Shown here in pieces: positions 18,432 through 27,716 of a stretch of 30,488 nucleotides of DNA (its first letter is position 1; every line of letters starts with the position of its first letter). The notes beneath the pieces are model-generated. The model saw only the letters and a program-made list of their open reading frames with translations, ran no database searches and was not told where the DNA came from. This DNA is from Chara braunii (Eukaryota; Streptophyta; Charophyceae; Charales; Characeae), in NCBI GenBank assembly GCA_003427395.1, contig BFEA01000822.1, forward strand, positions 242,868-273,355. The letters run 5' to 3'. The translations under genes were made by a program, and so were the position numbers.

Positions 18432-19377
18432 TCATGAAGTACCATGTGTTCTAAACGAAGGCCTACGAGTTCATCTTAAACCACCAGTACACCCGGGCCT
18501 CATTTTCCGAACCGCCAGCGGTGCACTTTCCAAACTGCTAGTTGGGCACTCCTTTTCTTTTTCGGTTGGCCGCACCAGCCATTGTGGTCCGGTAGGCCCT
18601 AGCCACAAAAACGATCTTGTGGCGACAAGATGTTTTGCTGCAAGGTTGGGGCCGTGTACTAGTGCTTTAAATAAAATAATGAGTTGAATTGTAAATAACT
18701 CATTACATTAATAAAAATAGGAGAAACATTATTCGAAATTGCTAAGCACTCAACGGTCGTTTCCGAAACGTGGTCCTACGGTTCACACCCGCTGTCTTTT
18801 CAGTTCAAGTCGAAGTGACAGCAGGTTTGTGCACGGCGGTCCCGTAACGGGATACCGACCGGTACCTTCCCATCTTCTAAAGCAACCTTCGGTTTATCCT
18901 TGATGGGTACCAGTGTCTGATGGCAAGGAGGGGCCTTATGACCTTCCGCGGGAGTTGATAAGCCTCCTACCAAAGCGATCGCGGGTTGCTCCTCTTTTGA
19001 GGTCCTACATCACGAACGACCCCAGAGCGACTGAAACACGAGAGGTCGTGTAGTCTAGTCCGCCCAAGCAAAATCACGAAGCTTGGGAAAACCCGAAACC
19101 AAACCGTTCGTTCCCCCGTGACGTGACTGGGCAGGGGACTAAAATTTGAAAAGGATGAATAAAAGGAGAATTAATAAAAGAAAGGGACAAAAAGAGAAAG
19201 ACACTAGCGCCGCTACAACTATAGACCTTTTTATTTGACATCTAAAAAGTAGTGGTCCAAATGTGAACCCAAGTATGAAACGTAAAATTTTCATTTCCAT
19301 TTTCTCCTTTCCTTTTAGTTTATTTTTGTTACCTTATTCTTTTCGACTTTCTACAATCTTTGTACCTATCCCAAAAC
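18432..19377. other. Right part of the putative insertion, noncoding
   Basis: Contains small foldbacks: TAATGAGTT and AACTCATTA around an 11-nt loop (18677-18705), and GCTGTC/GACAGC arms at about 18791-18825. GC-balanced, possibly regulatory sequence at 18760-19140 gives way to A-rich then T-rich DNA to 19370. No gene is evident. Confidence 0.45.
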
Positions 19378-19387
19378 CTGACTACTG
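19378..19387. repeat. Direct repeat CTGACTACTG, right copy
   Basis: Identical to 12646-12655, as expected for the far copy of a target-site duplication. Confidence 0.6.
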
Positions 19388-20700
19388 GAACCTGGCGCGC
19401 AGTTGAAAAGACTACGCTGTCTCTTCATTGTCGCGTCCCTGGGTGAGCCCGACGGCTACCACAGCCACAGGCTGGTAGTGTTGTGCTGTACAGCAGGGCG
19501 CCGAGCCTGCGTGGACCAATGGAAAGTCCAGTGGCGCACCCACACCTTTTGCTGTGGGAGCGCCTGCCGGACTAGTCCAAGGGAAGGATGTGAGCAGGAC
19601 GGCCTGGTACACTACCAGGCCCGGGATTGGAGTGTGCCTGGCACACCACTGAGATTCGTGTGCCTGGCGCATTGACGAAGAAGGGCGGTTCACGAGTAGG
19701 GTGTACCTGGTTTAACGCAGATCATGAGCAGGTGCCTCGTACACAGTGGAGGGCTGGGACACCTCGCCCTCCGGCAACGGCGGGGTTGTGATTCTTTCTC
19801 CTTGGGGACTGCTAACTTCACACCCTCGATCGCACCAGTGCAAAACTTCTCTGTTCTACCGATTGCGGTCTGCATTTTGTTTACGAGAGGAAGCATTATC
19901 TCGTGGGCAAAGTTGTGGAACCTGGCTCGTATGGATTCGAGTGCTATATCATGCCCATGAAGGTGCCTTATCTGTTCTCGTTGAGCTGCCAGAACAGAGG
20001 CCATATTACGGGAGAGGGTGTCAATTTGTTTCCCTTTCTCTGTCTCTTCTTTCATCTTACCCAGCTGCTCCTCTTCCGCCTTCAATTCCTCCTCCATCTT
20101 ATCTGCCATTTCCAATCGCCTCGTCTTCTCCTTCGCGAGGCGCAACTTCCACTCCAACTGCTTCTCTTGCTCTTTTGCCTGATGACGCAAGGGACTCTTT
20201 TCTCTCTCCAACTCTCTTCTTACTGCTCCTCTTTCTGGCTGGGGTACAGCCAACTCTGCTTCCCTATCTTCCCCCAGGGATAGTCCTGCCACCCATTCCT
20301 TCACAGCCTTCTCCACCCTTGCCGATGGGGGTAGACCTGTACTCGATTCTCCTCTCTCCTCCTTCCTTTCTTCTTGGCCCTTCACTGCTTCCTTCTCTCT
20401 CCTCCTTTGTAACGGGGGCCCCTGTTCTTCGCTTTCTTCTTCCTCTTCTTCTTCTTCAGCCAATTCCTTGGCCAACTTCGCCTCCTGTTCCTTCTTCCAT
20501 GCCTCCATCTCCTCCTCCATCTTTTTCTTTCTGGCCGCTTCTTCTTCCACCGAGGCAAGTTTCTTGGTCTGTCACTCCAAGGCCTTCTCCTCCTTTCTCT
20601 CCTTCTTCTCTCAAAGAATTGCGGCAGCCTTCTCCTCCTGTTCTTTACTATATGGCAGGGTCTGGAGTCCAAACTGGGTAGTCACATCACAGCGAAGGGT
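19388..20700 (-). pseudogene. Gag N-terminal coiled-coil region of the gypsy element
   Basis: The minus strand reads from CDVTTQFGLQTLPYSKEQEE at 20690 through two in-frame TGA stops (20611-20613, 20572-20574). A long Glu/Lys-rich coiled coil follows (QEAKLAKELAEEEEEEEESE, KQLEWKLRLAKEKTRRLEMA) to SIRARFHNFAHEIMLPLVNK and FCTGAIEGVKLA at about 19800. A frame change near 19760 leads to a Pro/Ala-rich tail (19693-19412) with a TAG at 19412. This tail runs in phase up to the 10-bp repeat and, beyond the insertion, into the capsid domain. The coiled coil probably mediates Gag oligomerisation. I recall similar predicted proteins from Chara but cannot verify it. Confidence 0.6.
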
Positions 20701-20719
20701 CCTAAAACCCGCGACCTGT

Positions 20720-21300
20720 CCCTAAAACCGTGTACAAATGTTTTGTGCGTGTAGCTTAGGTCGTGTGGATTTGATCCGTAGATCAGTTCTTTAGGAGGCT
20801 TAAGGGTCGTTTGTAAGTTTCCTAAAATGGCAAATTGACAGTTGACCTTTCAGAAGGTCAACTTGCCATACGTCCTCTAAAGGGTCAGTAGGTCGTGACT
20901 AGAACAGTGCTCGAAGCGTCAACTTGTCCTCTCACAGGTTGAAAGGGCAGTCCGTCGATCTCTGAAAGGTCAAGAGTCCCAAGTCACCCCCAAAGGGGCA
21001 AATGAAAAGGCAATCCAAGTCCAGTCCGTTTTGCAGCAAGTACCAGAGTGGGACTGCACATCTTGAGGGCCTGGGACATCGGGCAGGCCCAGACCACCAA
21101 ACGAAACAGTATAAATATAGAGGCAGGGATCAGCCATTCACTCATTATCTGGGGAACTACAAGGAAGCGCTGCTCGAGTGACTTGTGCGCTGAGTTCACC
21201 GGTGGTCAGCAACAGAGCCCGAAGGTAGAAGAGAACAAGCGGCCATAGCCGCTAGAGAGGAGGAAGACGACGGCGGCCATACCCGCCTGTGTGACAAGTT
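20720..21300. promoter_or_regulatory. LTR- or promoter-like region with foldback and TATA
   Basis: Contains a foldback at 20828-20868 (TGGCAA, then GTTGACCTT, 4-nt loop, AAGGTCAAC, TTGCCA). Variants of AGGTCAAC/GTTGACC and AAAGGTC recur across 20838-20980. A TATAAATA sequence lies at 21110-21117 (plus). It sits upstream of the Gag N-terminus on the minus strand, where a 5' LTR would be, but the TATA points the other way and no second LTR copy is visible. Confidence 0.35.
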
Positions 21301-21840
21301 AGTAGTTAGCGTGTGTGTATGTGCAGACATTCAGGGTAGATCCAAGTGTTGTGTGCGTATGTGCGTGTGAGTGTGTCTGACGGAGGATACAGTGTTCGGG
21401 TGGGAATTCCAGACTGGCGCTCAGACGCCATAGGCTTCCCCATAGCCATGAGATGTGACAAGTTGTTTTGAGCTGAGTTCCTGACCGAAGACCACATCTC
21501 TGATTTTTTTTTGTGTGGCCGCACTGTGCCATCTCAAGTCTGTTGCTGATTCTGCGTCTGTGGAAGTTTCTGTTGCCGTTGCCAGCTGCATGTATGCATG
21601 TTGAACGTGAGGTGAAGACAAGTCTGATTGCACCCGCGTTGCGTTTTCCTTTTTCAGTAGTGGTTTGTTTCGTGAGGCAGCACATTGATGCTTCAAGATA
21701 CCATCCGTGGCCTCAATCTCTGTTTGAATTTTGAAACGAAATCTGATGTTTTGAGTTAACGTGGCACGTGTGGCGCGTTTCAGGTAGGTTCTTCTGTTTT
21801 GCTCCCTGCACGTGGCTTTTTGTTAGCCTGCATGCAACCG
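21301..21840. other. Intergenic DNA, nothing recognised
   Basis: Some GT-rich sequence (21308-21375) and unsupported short frames on both strands. Confidence 0.45.
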
Positions 21841-22550
21841 TATTTGCTTACGGCCTCTCTCCATTGTACTCACCACATGCACAAAAGACAAAAACGTTCC
21901 GCGGTGTATCTTGCCATGTTTACGCCGAAGATTCATTCCTCACAACAGTCTGGGATGGTCCCAATGCATGCAACCCTGTATGTGCACTTAGGGGGCATTG
22001 CTCCACTACTCACCACATACACAAAAGGCAAAAATTACGTGCGAATTTGCTTAGGGCCTCGCTCAACTGGTCACCACATGCAGACAAGACAACAATATGG
22101 TGGTGTATCTTCCCATGTTCGTGCAGAAGATTCATTTCTCATAATGCAACCGTAACACAAGGCCTACCTCGGTCCTTTTCTCACCATATGCACAAAAGAC
22201 AAAAAAATGTGTCGGGTTTCGGACTCCACGTTCCATGCACAAAAGTCAAAAAGGGGGAAGATCAAACAAGTCAAAAAGGGGGAAGATCACGGTATGCACC
22301 ACCGAAGACAGACATTGCTGCGGTGTATAAGGGGGAAGATAAAAAAAGTCAAAAAGGGGGAAGATCACGATATGCACCGAAGACAAACATTGCTGCGGTG
22401 TGTAAGGGGGAAGATCAAAAAAGTCAAAAAGGGGGAAGATCACGGTATGCACCGAAGACAAACATTGTTGCGGTGTATGTTCCGATGTTCTTGCAGAAGA
22501 TTCATTCTCATTTTGCACATTTTGTGAGTAGTGGAGCCGAGGCCATGGAA
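21841..22550. repeat. Minisatellite related to the window start, with 75-78-bp core
   Basis: Diverged units contain ACCACATGCACAAAAGACAA and GCGGTGTAT...TTCCCATGTT...GAAGATTCATT at 21870-22150. A compact core of three units has TCAAAAAGGGGGAAGATCAC starting at 22271, 22349 and 22424 (78- and 75-bp spacing). The right edge (TTCATTCTCATTTTGCACAT, 22500-22519) matches 191-211 at the window start with two differences. Spacings are multiples of three, so a 263-codon frame with a 25-residue repeat runs through. I regard it as a repeat artefact. Confidence 0.85.
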
Positions 22551-22579
22551 GGCGGCTGAAAAGGGGCAAACCCCAACAT

Positions 22580-22686
22580 TCCTGGCTCAGTTGATGCACA
22601 CACATGAAACTATTGAAATGCAGACGTGTGTTGAAATTCGGCTGCAACCAGAATAATGACTTTTTTTTTTTTTTTTTTTTTTTTTA
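22580..22686 (+). pseudogene. Degraded tRNA-derived SINE-like copy with T-tail
   Basis: TGGCTCAGTTGATGCACACA (A-box region), then TATTGAAATGCAGACGTGTG and a decayed B-box TTGAAATTCGG. A T-tract of about 27 follows at 22660-22686. It aligns by eye with the better copies at 22914 (plus) and 30130 (minus). Confidence 0.5.
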
Positions 22687-22710
22687 ACTTCTGATTTACG
22701 AAAAGGTCCA

Positions 22711-22745
22711 ACGCCAACGGCGTGCTGATAGCTTGGCCGATGCTG
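22711..22745 (+). pseudogene. Fragment of SINE-like head
   Basis: ACGCCAACGGCGTGCTGATAG resembles the 5' head of the minus-strand copy at the window end (ACGCCAACGGGCGTAGCTCAG on that strand). The rest of the unit is not recognisable. Confidence 0.35.
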
Positions 22746-22913
22746 CCCCGAATACTGCACATCCCTCATGTTCTACAACAAACCCCCTTGGTGTCACGTG
22801 GGCGGGCCAGATGATGGCTGTGCCCGGGGCAGGATTGGCGCTCACTTGTTTTTTTAATGTGATCACGAGTTCTGAAGTTTTTAATAAAAGTTCGTATGCG
22901 AAAAACAAGTTTT

Positions 22914-22990
22914 ACCCAAGAGCCTAGCTCAGTGGGTACACCCATGAACTGTTGAAATACAGACCTGTGTTCGAATCCAGATGATGGAAC
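22914..22990 (+). pseudogene. tRNA-derived SINE-like copy
   Basis: The A-box TAGCTCAGTGGG (22925-22936) and B-box GTGTTCGAATCC (22967-22978) have tRNA spacing. Between them is ACTGTTGAAATACAGACC, which can form a small anticodon-like stem with a GAA in its loop. The 43-nt stretch from CCTAGCTCAG to ACAGACC matches the minus-strand copy at 30167-30127 at about 40 positions. The acceptor ends do not pair well, so this is probably a SINE or tRNA pseudogene rather than a tRNA gene. Another A-box-like GTCAGCTCAATGGT follows at 23041. Confidence 0.65.
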
Positions 22991-23082
22991 TTGACGAGTA
23001 AAAGTTGTAAAACCAACTATTAATGAATTGCTTGGGGCCGGTCAGCTCAATGGTAATATCTCAAGGCCGTCGCCCTTTTAAA

Positions 23083-23370
23083 AAAAAAAAAAAAAAAAAA
23101 AGTTTTTTTTTCTTTCTTTCTTTCTTTTTTAAGCTATATTCTCTTCTCTCAATTTCACAAGTTAAACAACAACAATAAAGACATTGTCAACAGCAACAGC
23201 AATAACATATACGGAGATTATTAATATGAACCTGTGGAATCTATGGATGGATGATTAAATAATAATTACAATAATAGAAATTATTATTATAGTAATTAAA
23301 ATCACAAATGATATGAAATATTTATGAATATACTAATATAGATATATAATAAATTATAAAATATAAAATA
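23083..23370. repeat. A-tract, (TTTC)n and AT-rich spacer
   Basis: A run of about 20 A is followed by T8 and CTTT repeats, then AAC/ATA/TAT-rich DNA up to the first 1.1-kb unit. No gene. Confidence 0.8.
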
Positions 23371-23424
23371 GTGCGAGGCTCAAGGCCTGGATACACCCTA
23401 CTGGGCCCTATTTTCAGTACAGTT

Positions 23425-24312
23425 GGCCACCCTAAGTGAAGGCAGGCTTGACCAAGGCCTACAGGCCCATTTTTGGGGTCATCACGTAACTGGGGAAATT
23501 CAGGCAGTTGCGCAGCACCAGTTGGTTGAGAGCGCCCAGACCCAGGCTGCCTTTTTCGTATGTAACTGAGGCAGGCCCTAGGCCAGATACACAACATGGG
23601 CCGAAACAGAGGCTGCGAGCAGTTGGGCACGAGTAACCACCACAGGCCCTGGGCCTGATTCGTTCGGACTGGGGATCAGCCTCACGGGGCCTACCGGAAG
23701 CCTCTGGACTGAGGCCCAATGCAGGCAGGCCGCACACAGCAGGCAGGTCACTTCCATTTAGAAAAGTGCCTGCCCCAGCACTCGGCATTCGGGCACTGGC
23801 TGCATACTGCGCAAGCGCTGCTGCGCTAACGCTGGCCAGCGCTCACGCGCTCACGGGCGAGCTGGATAAGCAGGCAGCCATAGCCGAGCTGTGCTGCTGT
23901 ATGCTGGATGGGGCGCATGGTGGTCCTTGGGTGCACGTGGCATCTGTGAGTGGGGGATCGAGGTTGTGAGAGATACGAGAGACATACCTGGTGCTTGAGG
24001 CGAACGGCATTGGACGATATCTGCTCGTACTTCGGGGAGCTGTTGACGTCACCAGCGGCATTGTAGATAGGCTAGATAGGATCTGCCATTTGTAGTCTGG
24101 GCGCAGAGCGCCAGATAGGATGTCGACATTGGTTCTTTGTTGATGATGATGAGACTATTCGGACATTGTCACTTATGAGCTTTTGCTGTGCTCTTATTTG
24201 GTGGGACTCGTGATGCAGTTCTGCTTTTGGTTCGAGGTCACGATTATCTGGTCTCATGTGTATAATGCTGCTTGGTTTCTGAAGTTCGCTACCGCTCATT
24301 TTCCTTGCAATA
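23425..24312. repeat. 1.1-kb repeat family, unit A
   Basis: Opens with CCTAAGTGAAGGCAGGC (23431), followed by CAGTTGCGCAGCACCAGTTG. A small foldback is at 23749-23768 (CACTTCCATTTAGAAAAGTG), TGACGTCA at 24043 and a GGGCGC/GCGCC palindrome at 24099-24112. It ends CTCATTTTCCTTGCAAT. All landmarks recur in order in units B and C. No long coding frame. Confidence 0.75.
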
Positions 24313-24508
24313 GTAATAATAAATAATAATTTAATAATAATAATAATGATATTAAATTAGTAATAGTAAAAAAGTTGCCCCAAATGCAGCAGCTTTAGTG
24401 ACCGAATGTTCTTTTCGGGTGAAAAGCGGTAGTTGCGAGGAATGAGCCCCTCGCGAGGCCCTTTTTGGGCATGCAAATGTTATGGGCTGCGGCCCCCAGC
24501 AAGCCTCG
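24313..24508. repeat. AT-rich spacer between repeat units A and B
   Basis: AATAAT-rich run (24310-24370) followed by unique sequence with a GAGCCCCTCGCGAGGCCC motif (24445-24462). Confidence 0.6.
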
Positions 24509-25577
24509 TGCCCGCCCTAAGTGAAGGTGGGCCTGTATGTCCATGAGAGGCCTACTTTCAACATTTTTCGTATATGGGGTATCAGACAGTTGCAGCACGC
24601 AGTCGGTTACAGAGCAATGTGAGCCTTCTATGGCTCCTTCCAAAAGCAAAGGGCTGCATTGTACAGTTGAGCCCAGGGCTCAGGTGGTTGCGCCCTGGGC
24701 ACACGCAGTGGGAGGCCGACACATCACGCAGAGGCCGTGGACCAATGAGAATGCAGAATTGTCGTCACACATCTACTACGAGCCAATGAGAATGCGGGAA
24801 ACACTTGGAGCCTGGAGGGCTACCTGAACGTGCCTAACTGCACGAGGCCCAGGCCAGTGTCTGAAACTGGGCCTGGGCGCAGACAGTTTGGGCCAACGTG
24901 AAGCTATTGGGCCCCTACACGCCAGGCCCAGGAAGACCAGCGTCAGGGTACACTTTCCATATAGGAAAGTGTGAGCCCAGGGGCATGCCAGTCTGGCCTA
25001 TGCAGGCAATGCGGCCACGCTGCTGCGTCGTCGCACAAGCAGCTGCGCTAGCGCTGCTGGCCAGGGTGCACGGGGGGCGCACGGAGGTGAGAGGGGTGCT
25101 GTGGTGGCAGCGGGCACGCAGCGGCCGTAGCCAGGCTGCGCGTGCGGGAAGCAGGTGATGACGATGGTGGTCTTCGGGTAGGAGACGAATGCAGAGGGGG
25201 AGACAAGGTGTGATGAGAGGAGGAGCGAGAGTTTACCTGGTGTATGCTGGCGGTCTGCATTGGAGATGACATCACGTATATTGGTCTTCAACGTCGATGT
25301 GATCCAGTTGCATGAACGTAGATAGGTGTAGATAAACTGAGTAGTGTAGGATGGGGCGCCGGGCGCCAATCAGTAGGAGCGACATTGGATACTGTGTTCA
25401 AGGTGTTGGTGTGGCCAGAGAGCATCGACATTGACATCTGAGTTCATTGTATTGCTCTTATTTGGATGATATCTTGGTGCTTTGTGCTTTCTGCTTGGTA
25501 CATCACTATTGGGGCTACTTTGTTGTTTTGCAATTTGCATTTCTGTCTATCGCTCTGGCTCATGTTCCTTGCATAGT
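24509..25577. repeat. 1.1-kb repeat family, unit B
   Basis: CCTAAGTGAAGGTGGGCC at 24516, CAGACAGTTGCAGCACGCAG, then GAGCCTTCTATGGCTCCTTC shared with unit C. The foldback CACTTTCCATATAGGAAAGTG (24951-24971) has perfect 8-bp arms. A GGCGCCGGGCGCC palindrome lies near 25355. It ends GGCTCATGTTCCTTGCAT (25558-25575). It is 1085 bp from unit A and 1159 bp from unit C, measured at the CCTAAGTG word. Confidence 0.75.
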
Positions 25578-25667
25578 GGTTTGCCCTGCTGCCTTGATGC
25601 CTTGCTACTCATTCTGCTGGCCTAGCTGTTTTACTACATATGCATACGGCCCCTATAAGCAAGCATG

Positions 25668-26687
25668 TGCCCGCCCTAAGTGAAGGCGGGCCCCAGAATC
25701 TCAATGAGGCCTGAATTCGTCAATTGTGCAAGTCTTGGTGGGCGCCAGACAGTTACCACGCACCAGTTGGTTACATCCGCCCTGCTCGTGAGAATCGGAA
25801 ATATTTGCGAGCCTTCTAGGCTCTTCCAAGAACGCAGGGGAAGCAGGGAACACCGCACATTTGCGCCTGCGTGATTGGGCACGCCTAACCAATTTGGTCT
25901 CAGGCCACTGTCTGAATGGCCCTGGGCGCAGACACTTCGGCCCAACGTGAGGCGACTGGGCACATGCGAGGCCAGGCCAGGCCAGGCTGCGAGAGGGCCA
26001 GGCCGTTTTGCAAATAGCAAAGTGCCTGGCCGAGAGGGCCAGGCCGCTTTGCAAATAGCAAGGCGGCCTGGCCTGATCGCAACTCGGGCACTTGAACGAG
26101 TGAGCGGCAGCGCTGCTGGAGCGGGTGTTTGCACGCTGCTGGCTGGCACAGGTGCAAGAAGAATCGAGCGGTCGCTTGTGAGAAGGCCGCTGCAAGAAGG
26201 CAGCACCATAGCTCAGCCCTCCAAAGCCGGGCTGAGCTTGGATGGTCAGCAGGGTTAGGCGGTGGTCCTTGGTGAGAGAGGAGCGTGGAGGAGAAGTCGA
26301 GGGTGAGCTGAAGGATGGCGAGTTGAGAGTGATGTGAGAGCACGCACCTGGTCTTGGCGGGGGTCTGCATGGTCGAGATCTGCATGTACCTCGGTTGCTG
26401 CTGCTGACGTCAGCAGGTTGCTTCGTCATTTGTAGGATAGCAGAGCAGCTGTGTGATCGTAGTCTGGGCGCTGCTGAACGCCAGTGGGAGAACGAGCTTC
26501 AATTGCATTGTCGGTGGTGGTGAGAGTATGCTTTCGTTGACAATTGAGTTCACTGCTTTGGTTCTCCTTCGGTGTGACTTCAGTGCATTTCTGCTTTCCG
26601 GACAGCTTACGACAATCTGGCTTTCAGTGTGATTTTGCAATCTGGAATTCTGTCATTTTGCTATTGCTCATTTTCCTTGCAATTTGA
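25668..26687. repeat. 1.1-kb repeat family, unit C
   Basis: CCTAAGTGAAGGCGGGCC (25675), CAGACAGTTACCACGCACCA, GAGCCTTCTAGGCTCTTCC. The foldback zone is itself duplicated: two 41-bp units from 25991 and 26032, each with GCAAATAGCAA in the loop between GGCC-rich arms. TGACGTCA lies at 26407 and a GGGCGC...GCGCC-like palindrome at 26466-26481. It ends CTCATTTTCCTTGCAAT (26668-26684). No convincing gene. Confidence 0.75.
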
Positions 26688-27300
26688 TTTAATTTAATTT
26701 AATTAATGTAATTTAATTAATTTAATTTAATTTAGTGTAACTTGATTGTTGAATGTGGCTTTTCATCTCCCTCGCTGCAGGTCATGAATTGAACCGATTT
26801 GAGCGTCATTTCACCTTTATGCTCTGCGGATCCGACGGTTGATAGCTGCAAGTCTCTGTATGAAGTGTCATGGGACCACCGCTGCGCTGCCAGCTCAAGT
26901 GCAAAATCTGAAGCAAGCCTGAGCATGAGCTGTTGCTAAGTGCGAGGGTCTCTCGTCTCAATCTTTTTTTTTTTTTTTTTGGTTCTATGAGAGTAAGAGA
27001 GCGATTGAGCTTGAAGCTGTCCGTGTGATTAGCTTTGGCACAGTTTTTTTGGCACAATCACAAAATATTTTGTGGCCGGGCAACTCTTGCGCACGCTAAT
27101 ATTAAACCTCGATGGGGGTGGCAGGGTGCCTTGTTAATTTGTTAGTCTTCTACAAACTCAAGGTAGGTCAGGAGATAAGAAATTAGGGGATATAAGGACA
27201 AGTCACAAGTCGTGCCATCAACATATGAAGTATACATTTCAGGCCAGCATTGTGTGTAGAGACATGCTTGCCTCGATCTGTACTTTGGAGAAGTGCTTGG
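26688..27300. other. Intergenic DNA upstream of the protease gene
   Basis: TTTAATTTAATT-rich run (26686-26735), a T19 tract (about 26964-26982) and unique sequence. No gene recognised. Confidence 0.5.
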
Positions 27301-27346
27301 CCTCTTCTTCTTCTTCTTCTTCTTCTTCTTCTTCTTCTTCTTCTTC
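27301..27346. repeat. (CTT)n microsatellite
   Basis: An almost pure run of about 14 CTT triplets. Confidence 0.95.
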
Positions 27347-27543
27347 GGTGGTCGTGATCTTTGTCAAAGCGTTGCTGACTCTTTCTGGATAGCGAACGAT
27401 CTGATTTATAAGGGAACATCCTATGTGCATGTCTGTGGAAATGGTCTCTATTTTTTACTCGAGGAACATGGCAAGATGCTATTGTTAGTCATCTACATTT
27501 CAACTCTACAAAGTACACACGTAGCCTTTTTTTTCTGAAGAAC

Positions 27544-27580
27544 GGGGAGGAGCGGGGGGGGTGGGGGGCGGGGGCGGCCG
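27544..27580 (+). promoter_or_regulatory. G-quadruplex-prone tract upstream of the protease gene
   Basis: Successive runs GGGG, GGGGGGGG, GGGGGG and GGGGG with one- to seven-base spacers, then CGGCCGC. It lies about 140 bp before the chosen ATG, in the proximal promoter or 5' leader. Such tracts can form intramolecular quadruplexes, and any regulatory role here is inference. Confidence 0.5.
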
Positions 27581-27716
27581 CTTGAGGAAGAGGAAGGGTT
27601 AGATTTTGAAAGGAGGGAGGGGAGAAAAGGAGGTCCTTTTTTTGCCGGTGTATGGTCTCCTGGCGATCTACTTGTGGCAGTGTCATTTTCGTTTAGTTTG
27701 CACACGCCGCGGAGCA

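Larger units (their letters stand above)
12656..19377 (-). mobile_element. Putative 6.7-kb nested insertion, family unknown
   Basis: The block separates the N-terminal and capsid parts of one Gag frame and is bracketed by CTGACTACTG. Terminal similarity is weak. Reading inward from both ends, AGG, ACAAAG, ATT and GTAG occur in the same order (12665-12690, and the reverse complement of 19377-19350), which could be degraded terminal inverted repeats. A 9-10-bp duplication would suit a Mutator-like element, whereas no LTRs and no terminal poly-A were seen. Coding-like segments inside all lie on the minus strand (18431-17825, 17249-17128, 16573-16385, 15468-15405, 14320-14079, 13808-13138). I recognise no transposase motif. 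One insertion is the simplest reading, but it could be a composite. Confidence 0.45.

Noticed and set aside
19746-20681. 311-codon plus-strand frame opposite the coiled-coil Gag
   Set aside because: Pro/Ser/Leu-rich antisense shadow of the Glu/Lys-rich minus-strand coding sequence.
21768-22559. 263-codon plus-strand frame
   Set aside because: It runs through the minisatellite and stays open only because unit lengths are multiples of three. No protein family resemblance.
26220-26265. 5S rRNA-like GGATGGTCAGC
   Set aside because: Only a short resemblance. The rest of the 5S sequence and structure is absent.
25701-26429. 242-codon minus-strand frame in repeat unit C
   Set aside because: The frame is not conserved in units A and B, has no domain and probably starts from a non-ATG codon.
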